From: Gimesia benthica
Lineage (GTDB): Bacteria; Planctomycetota; Planctomycetia; Planctomycetales; Planctomycetaceae
Reading direction: 5' to 3'
Assembly (NCBI RefSeq): GCF_009720525.1
Contig: NZ_CP043930.1
Coordinates: forward strand, 620,001-684,000
DNA: 64,000 bases
This document shows positions 39,241-48,404 of this stretch, one piece after another (within the stretch, counting starts at the first letter, position 1; each line of letters opens with the position of its first letter). The notes under the pieces are model-generated. The model was not told the origin of the DNA. It saw only the letters and a program-made list of their open reading frames with translations, and did not search any database. The translations under genes were made by a program, and so were the position numbers.

Positions 39241-41172
39241 TCAGGTATGCGACTCCTGTTTGCGTCTCAACCGGCTGAATAGATTCTTGTATCTGCCTAG
39301 AGCAGGGCCTCTCAGATGGGCAGTCGCAGATGACTCTGATTTTTCTGTTGCTGGCGAATCCAGTCGAACAGAAGTTTTTGATGCAGTTTCAAGCTGACTG
39401 TCATGCTGCAAGTCATTTTCCCACGCTGGATAATTCGATACTGCTGAAATCTCTTCCGTCTCAGGCTGAACAATATCATATACGTCTGCAGGATCGGTTT
39501 CTTCAGGAACTGAATAATTCCGGATCTCATTCAGTGCATTGAGCAGCCCCTTACGAGTTTCCGAACAGACTTCATAAACCTGGGCAGCCAACAGCTCCTC
39601 AAAAGAGCCCTCACCACGTGAAGCCTCTGAAGCAAGTTCCTGGAATACGTCGGGCTCCAGTTGATTCAGTGCCGCTTCTTCAAATTCCAGTTCAGAAGTT
39701 TCATTCTGCTCAAGGGGATTTCCCGCGGAAAATTCAACGGTATCTTCAAGATCACTCTCTGATGCTTTAGTTGGCAGCTTCAGCGACTCTATGTCAGATA
39801 CTCCCTGAGCCTGGAGCTGTGGTACATACTGGAATTGAGGCGCACGCAACTGAAAGACGGAAGTCGTGGACTCAAAACTCTGATGTTTTTCACCAAACAG
39901 GGACGCAGGATCGAATCCGCCATCGATGGCAGCATATCGATCAACGACATCTACAAAATCGCCGTATGTTTCTCTCACTGCCGAGAGAACCGGATTTAAA
40001 TCAGCTTCGGACACCGGTTCCTGATTATCAACCGGAGAATTGATCTCCAAGTCTATTTCTACGTTCGTTTCTACAGGTGTTTGAGAAGATACGGTTTCAC
40101 TGCCAATCTCGATCGCTTCTAATCCTTCACCAAACGAGAACGGGTCTTCGGTTGAAGCACTCTCCTCGGAGGTTGCCAGCTCTTCAAATATCTCCGAGGG
40201 TTCATCTACCAGCTGATGGAGTCGCTCCTCGATTGACTCATCAATGTCATGTTCCAGTAGAACATCATCATCAATAAACTGATCCAGCTCTGTAAGTGCT
40301 TCTTTTTTGCGCATTTCTTCGAGGGGGGAGGGAACCGGCAGGGGGTCATTCCAGTGAAGAGGTAATTGCTGCAAGTCTGCAAATGCTTCACGGGCGATCG
40401 CCTCATCAACTTCTTGAACATCCTGCATATAGGCCAGCATCAGGCTGTGATCGCAGATTTGATTCAGACAGCGAGGCAACCCGTCACTTACGTGAGTAAT
40501 AAACTTGACTGCTTCGACAGAAAAACAGCGTTTATTCTGAGTTGAAACGCGATTGATGCGGTATTCAATGTATTCTTCAGATTCCTGTCGAGTCATTCGG
40601 TCCAGATAAGTCTGACATCCAATTCTCTGGTTTAACGAAGACAGCGCTGGCTGGATGAGCGTCTCTTCCAGCACCGTCTGTCCGGAAAGCAGCAGTTGTA
40701 GAGCAGGCTTTCCGTCAAAAGCGATGTCTGACAGAACCCGTAATTCCTCCAGAAAAGGAGTTCCCAGCAAATGAGCTTCATCGACAATCACAAGTAATGG
40801 CTGTCCGTGAACCAGAAAAGAGGAACGGATTTCTGCGGTCAAAGCCAGGCGTAATTCCTGCTCGCTGATTTTTTCATAACAGTCAGTCAAGCCATAGAGC
40901 AGTGTCTGCAGTAATGCCCGGACAGTCGGAAAATTGCAGTGCTCCAGAAACTGAATCTGGAACTGATCCTCAAGCCGATTAATCAACTGACGGCAGATAG
41001 CCGTTTTTCCAGTTCCCGCATCGCCGGTAAGAATCGTGATTCCATTTAAGCTGGAAATCGTTACCTGGATTTCGTCCAGTACATTCTGGTGTTCTGCTGC
41101 CTTGAAAAAACATGCAGGGGAGGGTGAAACGCTAAAGGGTCGATCCTTGAACCCAAAGAATGTTTCGTACAT
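39241..41172 (-). CDS. GspA/ExeA-like AAA+ ATPase with a long acidic tail
   Basis: A 643-residue protein. Residues 1 to about 270 form the ExeA/GspA-type ATPase: MYETFFGFKDRPF at the start, Walker A GDAGTGKT (50-57) and Walker B LLVIVDEAH, with the following DGLPRCLNQIC. ExeA uses ATP to place the secretin of type II secretion in the cell wall. The remaining 370 residues are acidic and low in complexity (runs of Glu and Asp, coiled-coil-like), which I do not recognise. No secretin gene is adjacent. ATG at 41172 has AGAAGG nine bases upstream, unlike the ATG at 41241. Confidence 0.82.
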   Translation of the reverse strand: MYETFFGFKDRPFSVSPSPACFFKAAEHQNVLDEIQVTISSLNGITILTGDAGTGKTAICRQLINRLEDQFQIQFLEHCNFPTVRALLQTLLYGLTDCYEKISEQELRLALTAEIRSSFLVHGQPLLVIVDEAHLLGTPFLEELRVLSDIAFDGKPALQLLLSGQTVLEETLIQPALSSLNQRIGCQTYLDRMTRQESEEYIEYRINRVSTQNKRCFSVEAVKFITHVSDGLPRCLNQICDHSLMLAYMQDVQEVDEAIAREAFADLQQLPLHWNDPLPVPSPLEEMRKKEALTELDQFIDDDVLLEHDIDESIEERLHQLVDEPSEIFEELATSEESASTEDPFSFGEGLEAIEIGSETVSSQTPVETNVEIDLEINSPVDNQEPVSEADLNPVLSAVRETYGDFVDVVDRYAAIDGGFDPASLFGEKHQSFESTTSVFQLRAPQFQYVPQLQAQGVSDIESLKLPTKASESDLEDTVEFSAGNPLEQNETSELEFEEAALNQLEPDVFQELASEASRGEGSFEELLAAQVYEVCSETRKGLLNALNEIRNYSVPEETDPADVYDIVQPETEEISAVSNYPAWENDLQHDSQLETASKTSVRLDSPATEKSESSATAHLRGPALGRYKNLFSRLRRKQESHT

Positions 41173-41770
41173 TTCCGATTGCCTTCTGGATGATTTTGAC
41201 TCAAGAAAAGGACACTCAGAACCTGAAGCGCATCCTGACATTACCGGTCCCGCGTCCTATGGAGAATTCATCGAACAGGCTCCCCCCACTTCTTGAACAT
41301 TACCATTACAATCGGCAGCATCTGAGCAGGGTCACAGGGGCGCATTACCCAAACGCTAGATCTTGACACTCCCTGGTATTGAAAATCGGAAATATTCCGA
41401 TTGTGAAGAATGGGTAATCTTACCTGTTCGAGGACTCAGAGGTTCCTGTAAGACATGCGTCTCAATTCCTATCTCCAGCCACTGGTAAACCCTGAGTTGA
41501 CGACATTTTCACAAGAATGTAAGTTTTTTCCTGGTAATATTTTATGAAAACGTAAGCAATTATACGTAACTCTCTCCTTTTTCTTCCCAGTTTGCTGGAG
41601 TAGACTTTATAACATGCTCGAAACTGAGGCCGTTTTCCCTAGTGTTCCGGTCTCTGATTTAATTGCAGTTTTAGCGATTTCAGTGTAGCGAAATTCAAAA
41701 ATACCTGTCATTATTTCCAAGCTCTGAATTGTTTTATTCCTCATCTCAGGAGGCACTCGTAGAATTTCTG
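41173..41770. other. Intergenic region between the GspA-like ATPase and phoH
   Basis: It must hold promoters for both divergent genes. An inverted repeat (41384-41402, AATCGGAA/TTCCGATT, three-base loop) with TTGACA at 41363-41368 just upstream could be a promoter and operator, but the -10 side is poor. AGGAGG at 41749-41754 is 17 bases before the phoH ATG, unusually far. Confidence 0.4.
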
Positions 41771-42730
41771 ATGTCAGAAGCCACACTTTCTTTCTCTGAT
41801 CCTGATCAGATCCCGGTTCTGCTGGGAACCCATGATTGTCACATCAGACAAATTCAGAATGCACTGGGTGTGAACGTCGTGCATCGAGGCGACGAATTAC
41901 GAATCATCGGCGATGATTCGCAACTCCAGAAATCACTTCGCATCTTTTCCGAGTTAAGAGCCATCATCGAAAAGACCGGCCAGCTCAAAAATGAGCAGGT
42001 ACAAACAGCCCTGTTTGGTGGAAACCCGAGTAGCAAGCAAGAAAAACAGACCCCGGACTCGACGCCTTCGGCTATTGATCTTTATGAAAAGTCCCGAAAA
42101 GTACATCCGCGAACTCCGGGGCAGTCTGAATACATCAAGTCGATCCTGGAACACGACCTGGTATTTTGCACAGGTCCAGCAGGGTGCGGTAAAACTTTCC
42201 TGGCGGTCGCAATGGCTATAAACGCCCTCCGCACGGAGCAGGTCCGCAAAATCGTGCTGGTACGCCCCGCAGTCGAAGCTGGCGAAAAGCTGGGATTCCT
42301 TCCGGGCGATATGCTGGCCAAGGTCAATCCATTTTTACGTCCGCTTCTGGATGCTCTGGGCAGTCTGCTCGACTATGAGCAGGTCAGTCGTTACATGGAA
42401 AATGATATCGTAGAAGTAGTACCGCTGGCATTTATGCGTGGTCGGACTCTGGACAACACATTTATCATTATGGACGAAGCTCAAAACACAACAGTGACCC
42501 AGATGAAAATGTTCCTGACCCGTATGGGAATGGGATCCAAAATTGTGGTCACAGGTGACGTCTCTCAGATCGACTTGCCCCCCGATGTCTCATGTGGCAT
42601 GACGGATGCCATCAATCGCCTGCGAAACATAAAAGGCGTCGGACTTACTCAGTTAAAGAATGAAGACATTGTGCGTCATCGACTGGTAGGCGAAATTGTC
42701 AAGGCTTACCAGAACGAAGACATCTCCTGA
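41771..42730 (+). CDS. phoH: PhoH family ATPase
   Basis: A 319-residue PhoH-like protein. Walker A GPAGCGKTFLAVAMA, Walker B FIIMDEAQNTT and the later GDVSQIDLP are complete. The N-terminal 90 residues have the KH-like region (IRQIQNALGVNVVHRGDELRIIGDD) usual for the PhoH/YbeZ group. YbeZ works with the endoribonuclease YbeY in rRNA and ribosome quality control, and ybeY is two genes downstream here. I chose ATG at 41771; a clear AGGAGG lies 17 bases upstream, so a nearer non-ATG start such as CTG is conceivable. Confidence 0.92.
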   Translation: MSEATLSFSDPDQIPVLLGTHDCHIRQIQNALGVNVVHRGDELRIIGDDSQLQKSLRIFSELRAIIEKTGQLKNEQVQTALFGGNPSSKQEKQTPDSTPSAIDLYEKSRKVHPRTPGQSEYIKSILEHDLVFCTGPAGCGKTFLAVAMAINALRTEQVRKIVLVRPAVEAGEKLGFLPGDMLAKVNPFLRPLLDALGSLLDYEQVSRYMENDIVEVVPLAFMRGRTLDNTFIIMDEAQNTTVTQMKMFLTRMGMGSKIVVTGDVSQIDLPPDVSCGMTDAINRLRNIKGVGLTQLKNEDIVRHRLVGEIVKAYQNEDIS

Positions 42731-42793
42731 TACTGATTCTGACCGCGTTTTCTCAACTTAATCTCATCTTTTCGAACGACTCAGGTTGCTTCC

Positions 42794-45115
42794 ATGGCTT
42801 TTTTTGGTCCTAAAAGATCCCGAACGGCGCTTGCTGCCAGTTTGCGTGATTCTTCCAAATTAAGTTCGAGGCTGCGCGAATTACTGAGCAACCGGGGTAC
42901 ACTGTCCCGTCTCAGCGTCTGTCTGCTGACTATCCTGATTCTGATGGTCGCAGTCGAAAGCTGGAAAGCACCTTTTCCCTACCGATTAGGCATGTACTCC
43001 GAACATGGGATTCTTGCCAGTGTTTCGTTTGAGGTAGCTAATCCCATCGAAACCGACCGGGAACGGACGCAAAAAGAGTCTGAGGTCCCGTATTACTTCA
43101 TTCAGAACCCCATCTTGATTGATAACCTTCCCAAACTTCTGAGAGAAGACCTGAAAGCCATCGCCGATGCCAAATCTTTGGATGAACTGAATAGCGATGC
43201 CCGTGCTGAACTGGGTTTGACCCCCTCACGTCGGCTGGAACAGTTTGTAGATCAGTTCCCGGAAGAATCTGAGCAGACCTTTGCAGAATTGAAGTCACAG
43301 GTCTCCAGTCCTGACTCCAATGATACAAAAAAAATCGACGCAATCATTGAGGATTTTACAAAACTCATTGCACCACTCAAGACCTATGGGATTGTTAACG
43401 AAAATGATCTGACGAAACACCAGATTCGCCCCGGTGATAAAATCGAAATCGTTTACAAAGACACGGGAGAACAGAAGAAGGTAACCACCTTTGATATCCG
43501 GCTGCCTGACCAGCTCTCTGCAAACAGCGTGATCGGTCGTGAATGGAGTAAATTCCCCAAACTGGATTCCATGAAGTCGGCTCTGTCTCACTGGATTTAC
43601 TTCCAGGCTCCTACAACACTGGTTTACGATGCTGCCCGAACCCAGACAGAACGAAAACAGGCAAGGCAGGACGTTGAAGAGGTCTACGACACTTTCCAGA
43701 GGGGCACAGTTCTGGTCGAACCTGGCCAATTGATCGAAGACAATCAGCTGGCTCTGCTACGAGCAGAGTACGAAACTAAAGAAAAAGCGGTCCCCTATTA
43801 TGAGCGGGTTGTACGAGTCAGTTTCATTTTTCTGATGTTTATCGTACTGGCAGTCTTAAACGGATATCATCTGCTGAGAAATAAAAGGGCTGTTGCCAGA
43901 ACCGTCAGCAGATTGAGTATCTATCTGAGCGTCATTGTCTTAACCGTGTTTCTGGGTAGGATTCTTTCCTACGATCCCTGGCGTGCAGAAGTACTGCCTC
44001 TGGTAGTCACCGTAATGGTCTTCGCAATCGTCTATGACCAAATCATGGCGATTCTGACAGCGTTGTCGTTGTCCTTGATCCTTTGTCTTTCCACGGGAAG
44101 CTCGCTGGGGCATTTCGTGGTATTGATGAGTATTTCTTCAGTGGCGGTTACTTCGCTGGCCACAGTCTCATCCCGCTCCACTTTAATCAAACTTGGTTTC
44201 GGCATGGGGTTGACCTACTTTCTGGTCTACTGGGGAATCAACCTGATCAACAGTCAGGAGCTTTCCAACGGCCTGATTGATCAGCAGGTCCTCTGGGAAA
44301 GCCTGCAGGGAGCAGGGTGGTGTCTGGCAGCAGGTTATCTGGTTGCCGGCAGTCTTCCCTTTATTGAATCCCTGTTTGGCGTGGTAACGGATATCAGCCT
44401 GCTCGAGATGAGTAATGTTTCGCACCCACTACTGCAGGAACTGGTCCGTCGAGCACCAGGTACCTATAACCATTCCATCTCGATGGCTACAATCGGTGAA
44501 GCAGCAGCAGACAAAATCGGTGCAAATGGATTACTGGTCCGGGTTGCCGCCTACTACCATGACATCGGCAAGATGCTCAAACCCCAGTACTTCATCGAAA
44601 ACATGGTCGTTGGGAGTGAAAGTCTACACGACAATCTGGCCCCGGCGATGAGTACCCTGATCATTATCGGCCATGTCAAAGATGGCGTCGACCTCGCTCG
44701 TCAACACAATCTACCACAGCCCATCATCGACTTCATCGAACAACACCACGGCACCACGCTGGTTGAGTATTTCTTCCGCGAGGCAGAAAAACAGGCCGAC
44801 CAGAGTCCAGATCATAAAACCGATGCAGAAGAGTCATCCTTCCGCTATCCCGGCCCTAAACCACAGACTCGTGAAGCAGGGGTCATGATGTTAGCCGACG
44901 CCGTGGAAAGCGCCAGTCGAACCTTGAGTGACCCAACTCCGAAACGGATTAAGTCTCTGGTCCATTCACTGGTGATGAAACGGCTGCTGGATGGGCAGTT
45001 TAACGAATGTTCGTTGACATTGAGTGAAATTAATATTGTCGAAGAATCCCTGGTGAAATCTCTGATTGGGATCTATCACGGACGCATCAAGTACCCCGAA
45101 GAACGTTCTGCATAA
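42794..45115 (+). CDS. PgpH-type 7TM-HD phosphohydrolase (c-di-AMP phosphodiesterase)
   Basis: A 773-residue membrane protein. One helix (about 40-55) is followed by an extracytoplasmic 7TMR-HDED domain (about 60-340), then seven membrane helices (about 345-535) and a cytoplasmic HD domain with YYHDIGKM and IEQHHGT. PgpH in Gram-positives hydrolyses c-di-AMP; this is the close relative found in the phoH-yqfF-ybeY cluster. Located 63 bases after phoH and 19 bases before ybeY, one operon. Confidence 0.9.
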   Translation: MAFFGPKRSRTALAASLRDSSKLSSRLRELLSNRGTLSRLSVCLLTILILMVAVESWKAPFPYRLGMYSEHGILASVSFEVANPIETDRERTQKESEVPYYFIQNPILIDNLPKLLREDLKAIADAKSLDELNSDARAELGLTPSRRLEQFVDQFPEESEQTFAELKSQVSSPDSNDTKKIDAIIEDFTKLIAPLKTYGIVNENDLTKHQIRPGDKIEIVYKDTGEQKKVTTFDIRLPDQLSANSVIGREWSKFPKLDSMKSALSHWIYFQAPTTLVYDAARTQTERKQARQDVEEVYDTFQRGTVLVEPGQLIEDNQLALLRAEYETKEKAVPYYERVVRVSFIFLMFIVLAVLNGYHLLRNKRAVARTVSRLSIYLSVIVLTVFLGRILSYDPWRAEVLPLVVTVMVFAIVYDQIMAILTALSLSLILCLSTGSSLGHFVVLMSISSVAVTSLATVSSRSTLIKLGFGMGLTYFLVYWGINLINSQELSNGLIDQQVLWESLQGAGWCLAAGYLVAGSLPFIESLFGVVTDISLLEMSNVSHPLLQELVRRAPGTYNHSISMATIGEAAADKIGANGLLVRVAAYYHDIGKMLKPQYFIENMVVGSESLHDNLAPAMSTLIIIGHVKDGVDLARQHNLPQPIIDFIEQHHGTTLVEYFFREAEKQADQSPDHKTDAEESSFRYPGPKPQTREAGVMMLADAVESASRTLSDPTPKRIKSLVHSLVMKRLLDGQFNECSLTLSEINIVEESLVKSLIGIYHGRIKYPEERSA

Positions 45116-45134
45116 TCGAGTAATCAACCACGGA

Positions 45135-45632
45135 ATGAACACAACCGACCAGTATCAGATCGATATCCAGAACTCTCAAAATTTGCTCGCGATTGATGAG
45201 TCCCAGCTTCAAGACGCAGTCCGCTACCTGCTGGAGTCAGAACAGGTAATCCAGGCAGAGATCAGTCTGGCGATTGTGGATAACCCCACAATCAGGGAAT
45301 TGAATCAGCAATATCTGTCACACGATTACGACACCGACGTGCTCAGTTTTCTGCTGGAGTGCTCCCAGGATGAGAGTGTGGACCAATCAGTCATCAGAGG
45401 AGCAGGGAAGTCGCTAGAAGGTGAAGTCATTATCTCGGCAGAGATGGCAATTTCCATGGCCGAACAATACCACTGGTCCGCTGCAGATGAATTTCTACTG
45501 TATGTAGTGCACGGGTTGTTGCATCTGTGTGGTTACGACGACCTGTCGGAAGATGAATTAAAAGTGATGAGAGCCCGCGAACAGCAGATTTTTGATCGCT
45601 GGAAATTACAGATTCCTCGCCGTGAAGAGTGA
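45135..45632 (+). CDS. ybeY: Endoribonuclease YbeY (rRNA maturation)
   Basis: A 165-residue YbeY. VLSFLLE and GEVIISAEMA fit the family; the metal-binding motif reads HGLLHLCGYDD instead of the usual HGxLHLxGYDH, so the third zinc ligand is Asp rather than His. Asp can bind zinc, so activity is not excluded. YbeY trims rRNA and works with PhoH/YbeZ, encoded two genes upstream. I chose ATG at 45135, 19 bases after pgpH ends, over a start inside pgpH. Confidence 0.87.
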   Translation: MNTTDQYQIDIQNSQNLLAIDESQLQDAVRYLLESEQVIQAEISLAIVDNPTIRELNQQYLSHDYDTDVLSFLLECSQDESVDQSVIRGAGKSLEGEVIISAEMAISMAEQYHWSAADEFLLYVVHGLLHLCGYDDLSEDELKVMRAREQQIFDRWKLQIPRREE

Positions 45633-45757
45633 AATATGATCAGAATATTCCCGAGTTACCGATTTATCTCTGAGTTTCCAAAAGGTACACTCTAACCTGA
45701 ACTGGCCGAGTTCCAGCTTCAACTTCTTCCCCTGATATTTGGTTATTTAATCGACAA

Positions 45758-47068
45758 ATGGTCCCGCTGGTTATTACCGTACTCATCGCCTTGATCCTGT
45801 TTTCAGGGTTACTGGGCTTTTCTCTGAGAGATTTCTCACGCAGCCGACTGGAAACACTTTGTACTGAGGCGGGAGTCCCAGATCGATTCAGCGAAATTCT
45901 ACGTTCACACCCTACCGTCCTGCTGGCCGCTGATATCTGCCATCTAACTGGTGTTATTCTCCTCTCAATTATCCTGACGCGACTGTATATACACATACCG
46001 GCCGAATTCAATTCGCTGGTTGTCACCGCTCAGTTTGCGGCTGAGTTGCTGTTAGGACTTTTGACTGCCATTCTGGTTATGTTAACTCTCCCTTGGACTC
46101 TGTCCCGCATTGCGGGAGAACAGTTCCTGCAGCGTTCCTGGCCACTGGTTCGCTGGATCCCCATTTTCCTGAGCCCAGTCACGTGGCTGTCCTGGAAAAT
46201 CGATGAATTCTCACACCGCCTGGCAGGTAAAGAAGAGAACAAGAACGGCCGCGAGGCAAACATCAGTGAAGAAATCCTCTCGGTAGTAGAAGAAGGAGCC
46301 CGAGGAGGCATTCTGGAATCGGAAGCTGGCAAGATGATCCAGCGGGTGATGGAACTGCAGGATGAGGACGTTGGAGCTATTATGACCCAGCGAATGGATA
46401 TGGAATACATTTCCGTAACTGCATCTTTGGATGAAGCTCTGCTCAAATTCATCGATGTAGGACATTCCCGGATCCCTGTAATTGGAGAATCTACAGATGA
46501 CATCGTCGGCATTCTCTATGCCAGGGAACTTCTTAAGCATTACTCCAAAGAAAATCAGAACCTGAACTCAGCGGAACAGCTCACAATAAAGGATCTGATG
46601 TTTACCCCCTTCTACATCCCTGAAACAACCGGAATCGATTCACTGCTGGAAACCATGCAGAAAGAGCATGTCCACATGGCAATTGTCATCGATGAGTACG
46701 GCGGAGTAGCAGGTCTGGTCACCATGGAAGATGTTCTCGAAGAAATCGTCGGGGATATCGTCGATGAATTTGATGAAGAAGAGGAGCAGATGATTTTTGA
46801 ACTGGGTGAAAACCTGGTGGAAGTCGATGCCCGTGTCCACATCGATGACCTGAATGAACAATATGATTATGGACTGCCTGAAGGCAAAGACTTCGATACG
46901 ATCGGAGGATTCGTAATCACCCAGTTCGGTAAAGTCCCTCTACCGGGAGAAACCATGACCTGGCAACAGTTGCGTATTGAGGTCATTGAATCGGACGAAC
47001 GCAGAATCAGTAAGCTACGTATCGAACTTGACCCCTCTCTGATGGAAGAAATCGACGCTGACGCCTAG
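45758..47068 (+). CDS. CorC/HlyC-type transporter (CNNM-CBS protein)
   Basis: A 436-residue protein with N-terminal membrane helices (a reduced CNNM-type domain, about 1-150), a paired CBS domain (GAIMTQRMDMEYI and IKDLMFTPFYIPE), VIDEYGGVAGLVTMEDVLEEIVG typical of this family, and a C-terminal CorC_HlyC beta domain. Relatives export or exchange magnesium or cobalt, or act as hemolysin-named proteins. Its position after phoH-pgpH-ybeY is the common bacterial order. Convergent with dusB. Confidence 0.85.
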   Translation: MVPLVITVLIALILFSGLLGFSLRDFSRSRLETLCTEAGVPDRFSEILRSHPTVLLAADICHLTGVILLSIILTRLYIHIPAEFNSLVVTAQFAAELLLGLLTAILVMLTLPWTLSRIAGEQFLQRSWPLVRWIPIFLSPVTWLSWKIDEFSHRLAGKEENKNGREANISEEILSVVEEGARGGILESEAGKMIQRVMELQDEDVGAIMTQRMDMEYISVTASLDEALLKFIDVGHSRIPVIGESTDDIVGILYARELLKHYSKENQNLNSAEQLTIKDLMFTPFYIPETTGIDSLLETMQKEHVHMAIVIDEYGGVAGLVTMEDVLEEIVGDIVDEFDEEEEQMIFELGENLVEVDARVHIDDLNEQYDYGLPEGKDFDTIGGFVITQFGKVPLPGETMTWQQLRIEVIESDERRISKLRIELDPSLMEEIDADA

Positions 47069-47076
47069 TCATATAC

Positions 47077-48168
47077 TTACCAGCGTTCCACCGGCCCACC
47101 AGGCACGGGGATATGCATAACAGGTAATGTGCCTGTCCGCGATCCAGAAGTAGGTCCTTGCGACGCAATATTGCGGATCGCCTGATCAAAGTCTGCCAGT
47201 GTCTGGGCACACTGGAATTCATGCCGCAATGCCGGTTTGACGCGCATCGATTTCAAATACCAGTGCCCCATTTTGCGAAACATGGAAATCGCCCGATTCT
47301 CGGTGGTCATCTCCAACAGATAGCGAAACTGCCTTAAGAGGAGTTCAAGCCGCTCATCAAAATTACCCGGGGGATCACAGTCTCCTGTCTGCTCCCATTG
47401 CACGAGTTGCCGGAATATCCATGGGTTTGCCAGTGCTCCGCGACCAATCGAAACCCCCGCACAACCTGTCGTTTTCAGCATGAAATCCGCATCCGCGATC
47501 GAGGTGACATCACCATTGCCTATTACGGGAATGGACTCTACAGCTTCTACGACTTGACGGATGCCATCATGATTTACATTTCCCTTAAACCCCTGCTCGC
47601 GAGTACGACCATGGATGGCGACTGCCACGATTCCCACCTGCTCGAACTCCCGGGCAAAGAAGGGGGCTGATAAATCAGAATCATCCCAACCGAGCCGCAT
47701 CTTGACTGTGACGGGAATTTTGACAGCGTCTACTACAGTCTGCACCAGGGCGACTGTATCACTGGGGCGACACATCATACTGGCCCCGGCGCCCCCCTTG
47801 ACGATCCGATTCACGGGACAGCCCATATTGATATCGATGGAATCGACCCCGCGGGACTCAAGTAACTGTGCCGCATCGCGCATGTATTCCGGCTTACTGC
47901 CGAAGATTTGCACTGCAAAGGGGGAGTCCTCTGGACAGGTCTGAATCAACTGAAGTGTTTTCTCACTTCCAGCCAGCAGGCCCCGAGCATTCACCAGATC
48001 GGTGGTTGCCAGCCCGACACCACCCAGTTCCCTGACAATCCGTCGAAAGGGTAAATTTGTGTAGCCCGCTAATGGAGAAAGCAGATATCGCGACTCGAGC
48101 TTCAACGTCCCATAACAGACGGCAGGACGAGACGCGGGTTTAGGAGGTAAAGTTTGATTCATGATCAT
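47077..48168 (-). CDS. dusB: tRNA-dihydrouridine synthase
   Basis: A 363-residue FMN-dependent tRNA-dihydrouridine synthase. LSPLAGYTNLPFRRI starts the TIM barrel, DINMGCPVNRIVKGGAG holds the catalytic Cys, KMRLGWD and IHGRTREQGFKG bind FMN, and IGRGALANPWIF closes the site. It reduces uridines in tRNA D-loops. The DusB assignment is by family size and motif; DusA or DusC is less likely. Two ATGs are in frame, 48166-48168 and 48160-48162. Confidence 0.9.
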   Translation of the reverse strand: MIMNQTLPPKPASRPAVCYGTLKLESRYLLSPLAGYTNLPFRRIVRELGGVGLATTDLVNARGLLAGSEKTLQLIQTCPEDSPFAVQIFGSKPEYMRDAAQLLESRGVDSIDINMGCPVNRIVKGGAGASMMCRPSDTVALVQTVVDAVKIPVTVKMRLGWDDSDLSAPFFAREFEQVGIVAVAIHGRTREQGFKGNVNHDGIRQVVEAVESIPVIGNGDVTSIADADFMLKTTGCAGVSIGRGALANPWIFRQLVQWEQTGDCDPPGNFDERLELLLRQFRYLLEMTTENRAISMFRKMGHWYLKSMRVKPALRHEFQCAQTLADFDQAIRNIASQGPTSGSRTGTLPVMHIPVPGGPVERW

Positions 48169-48404
48169 TCAAATTGAAAATATGACAAAGCTTAGATACC
48201 AAGTTTTTATTTTAGCAGGGGATCAGACAACTGAAAATACTGACCAAATCAGGCTCTTACTCGCTTAATGACAGCAGAATGTTTCAAATCAACAATGTCA
48301 AAATAGGGAGAATAACAAAATATTTCTCATTGAAGTCACCCTACCGATTATGCCGATAAAGTCGATATCGCTTTATTCTAACCTCCACCGCGGGAAATGA
48401 TCTG

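Noticed and set aside
44183-44425. Minus-strand frame inside the pgpH-type gene
   Set aside because: It is an overlap artefact inside a fully conserved membrane protein.
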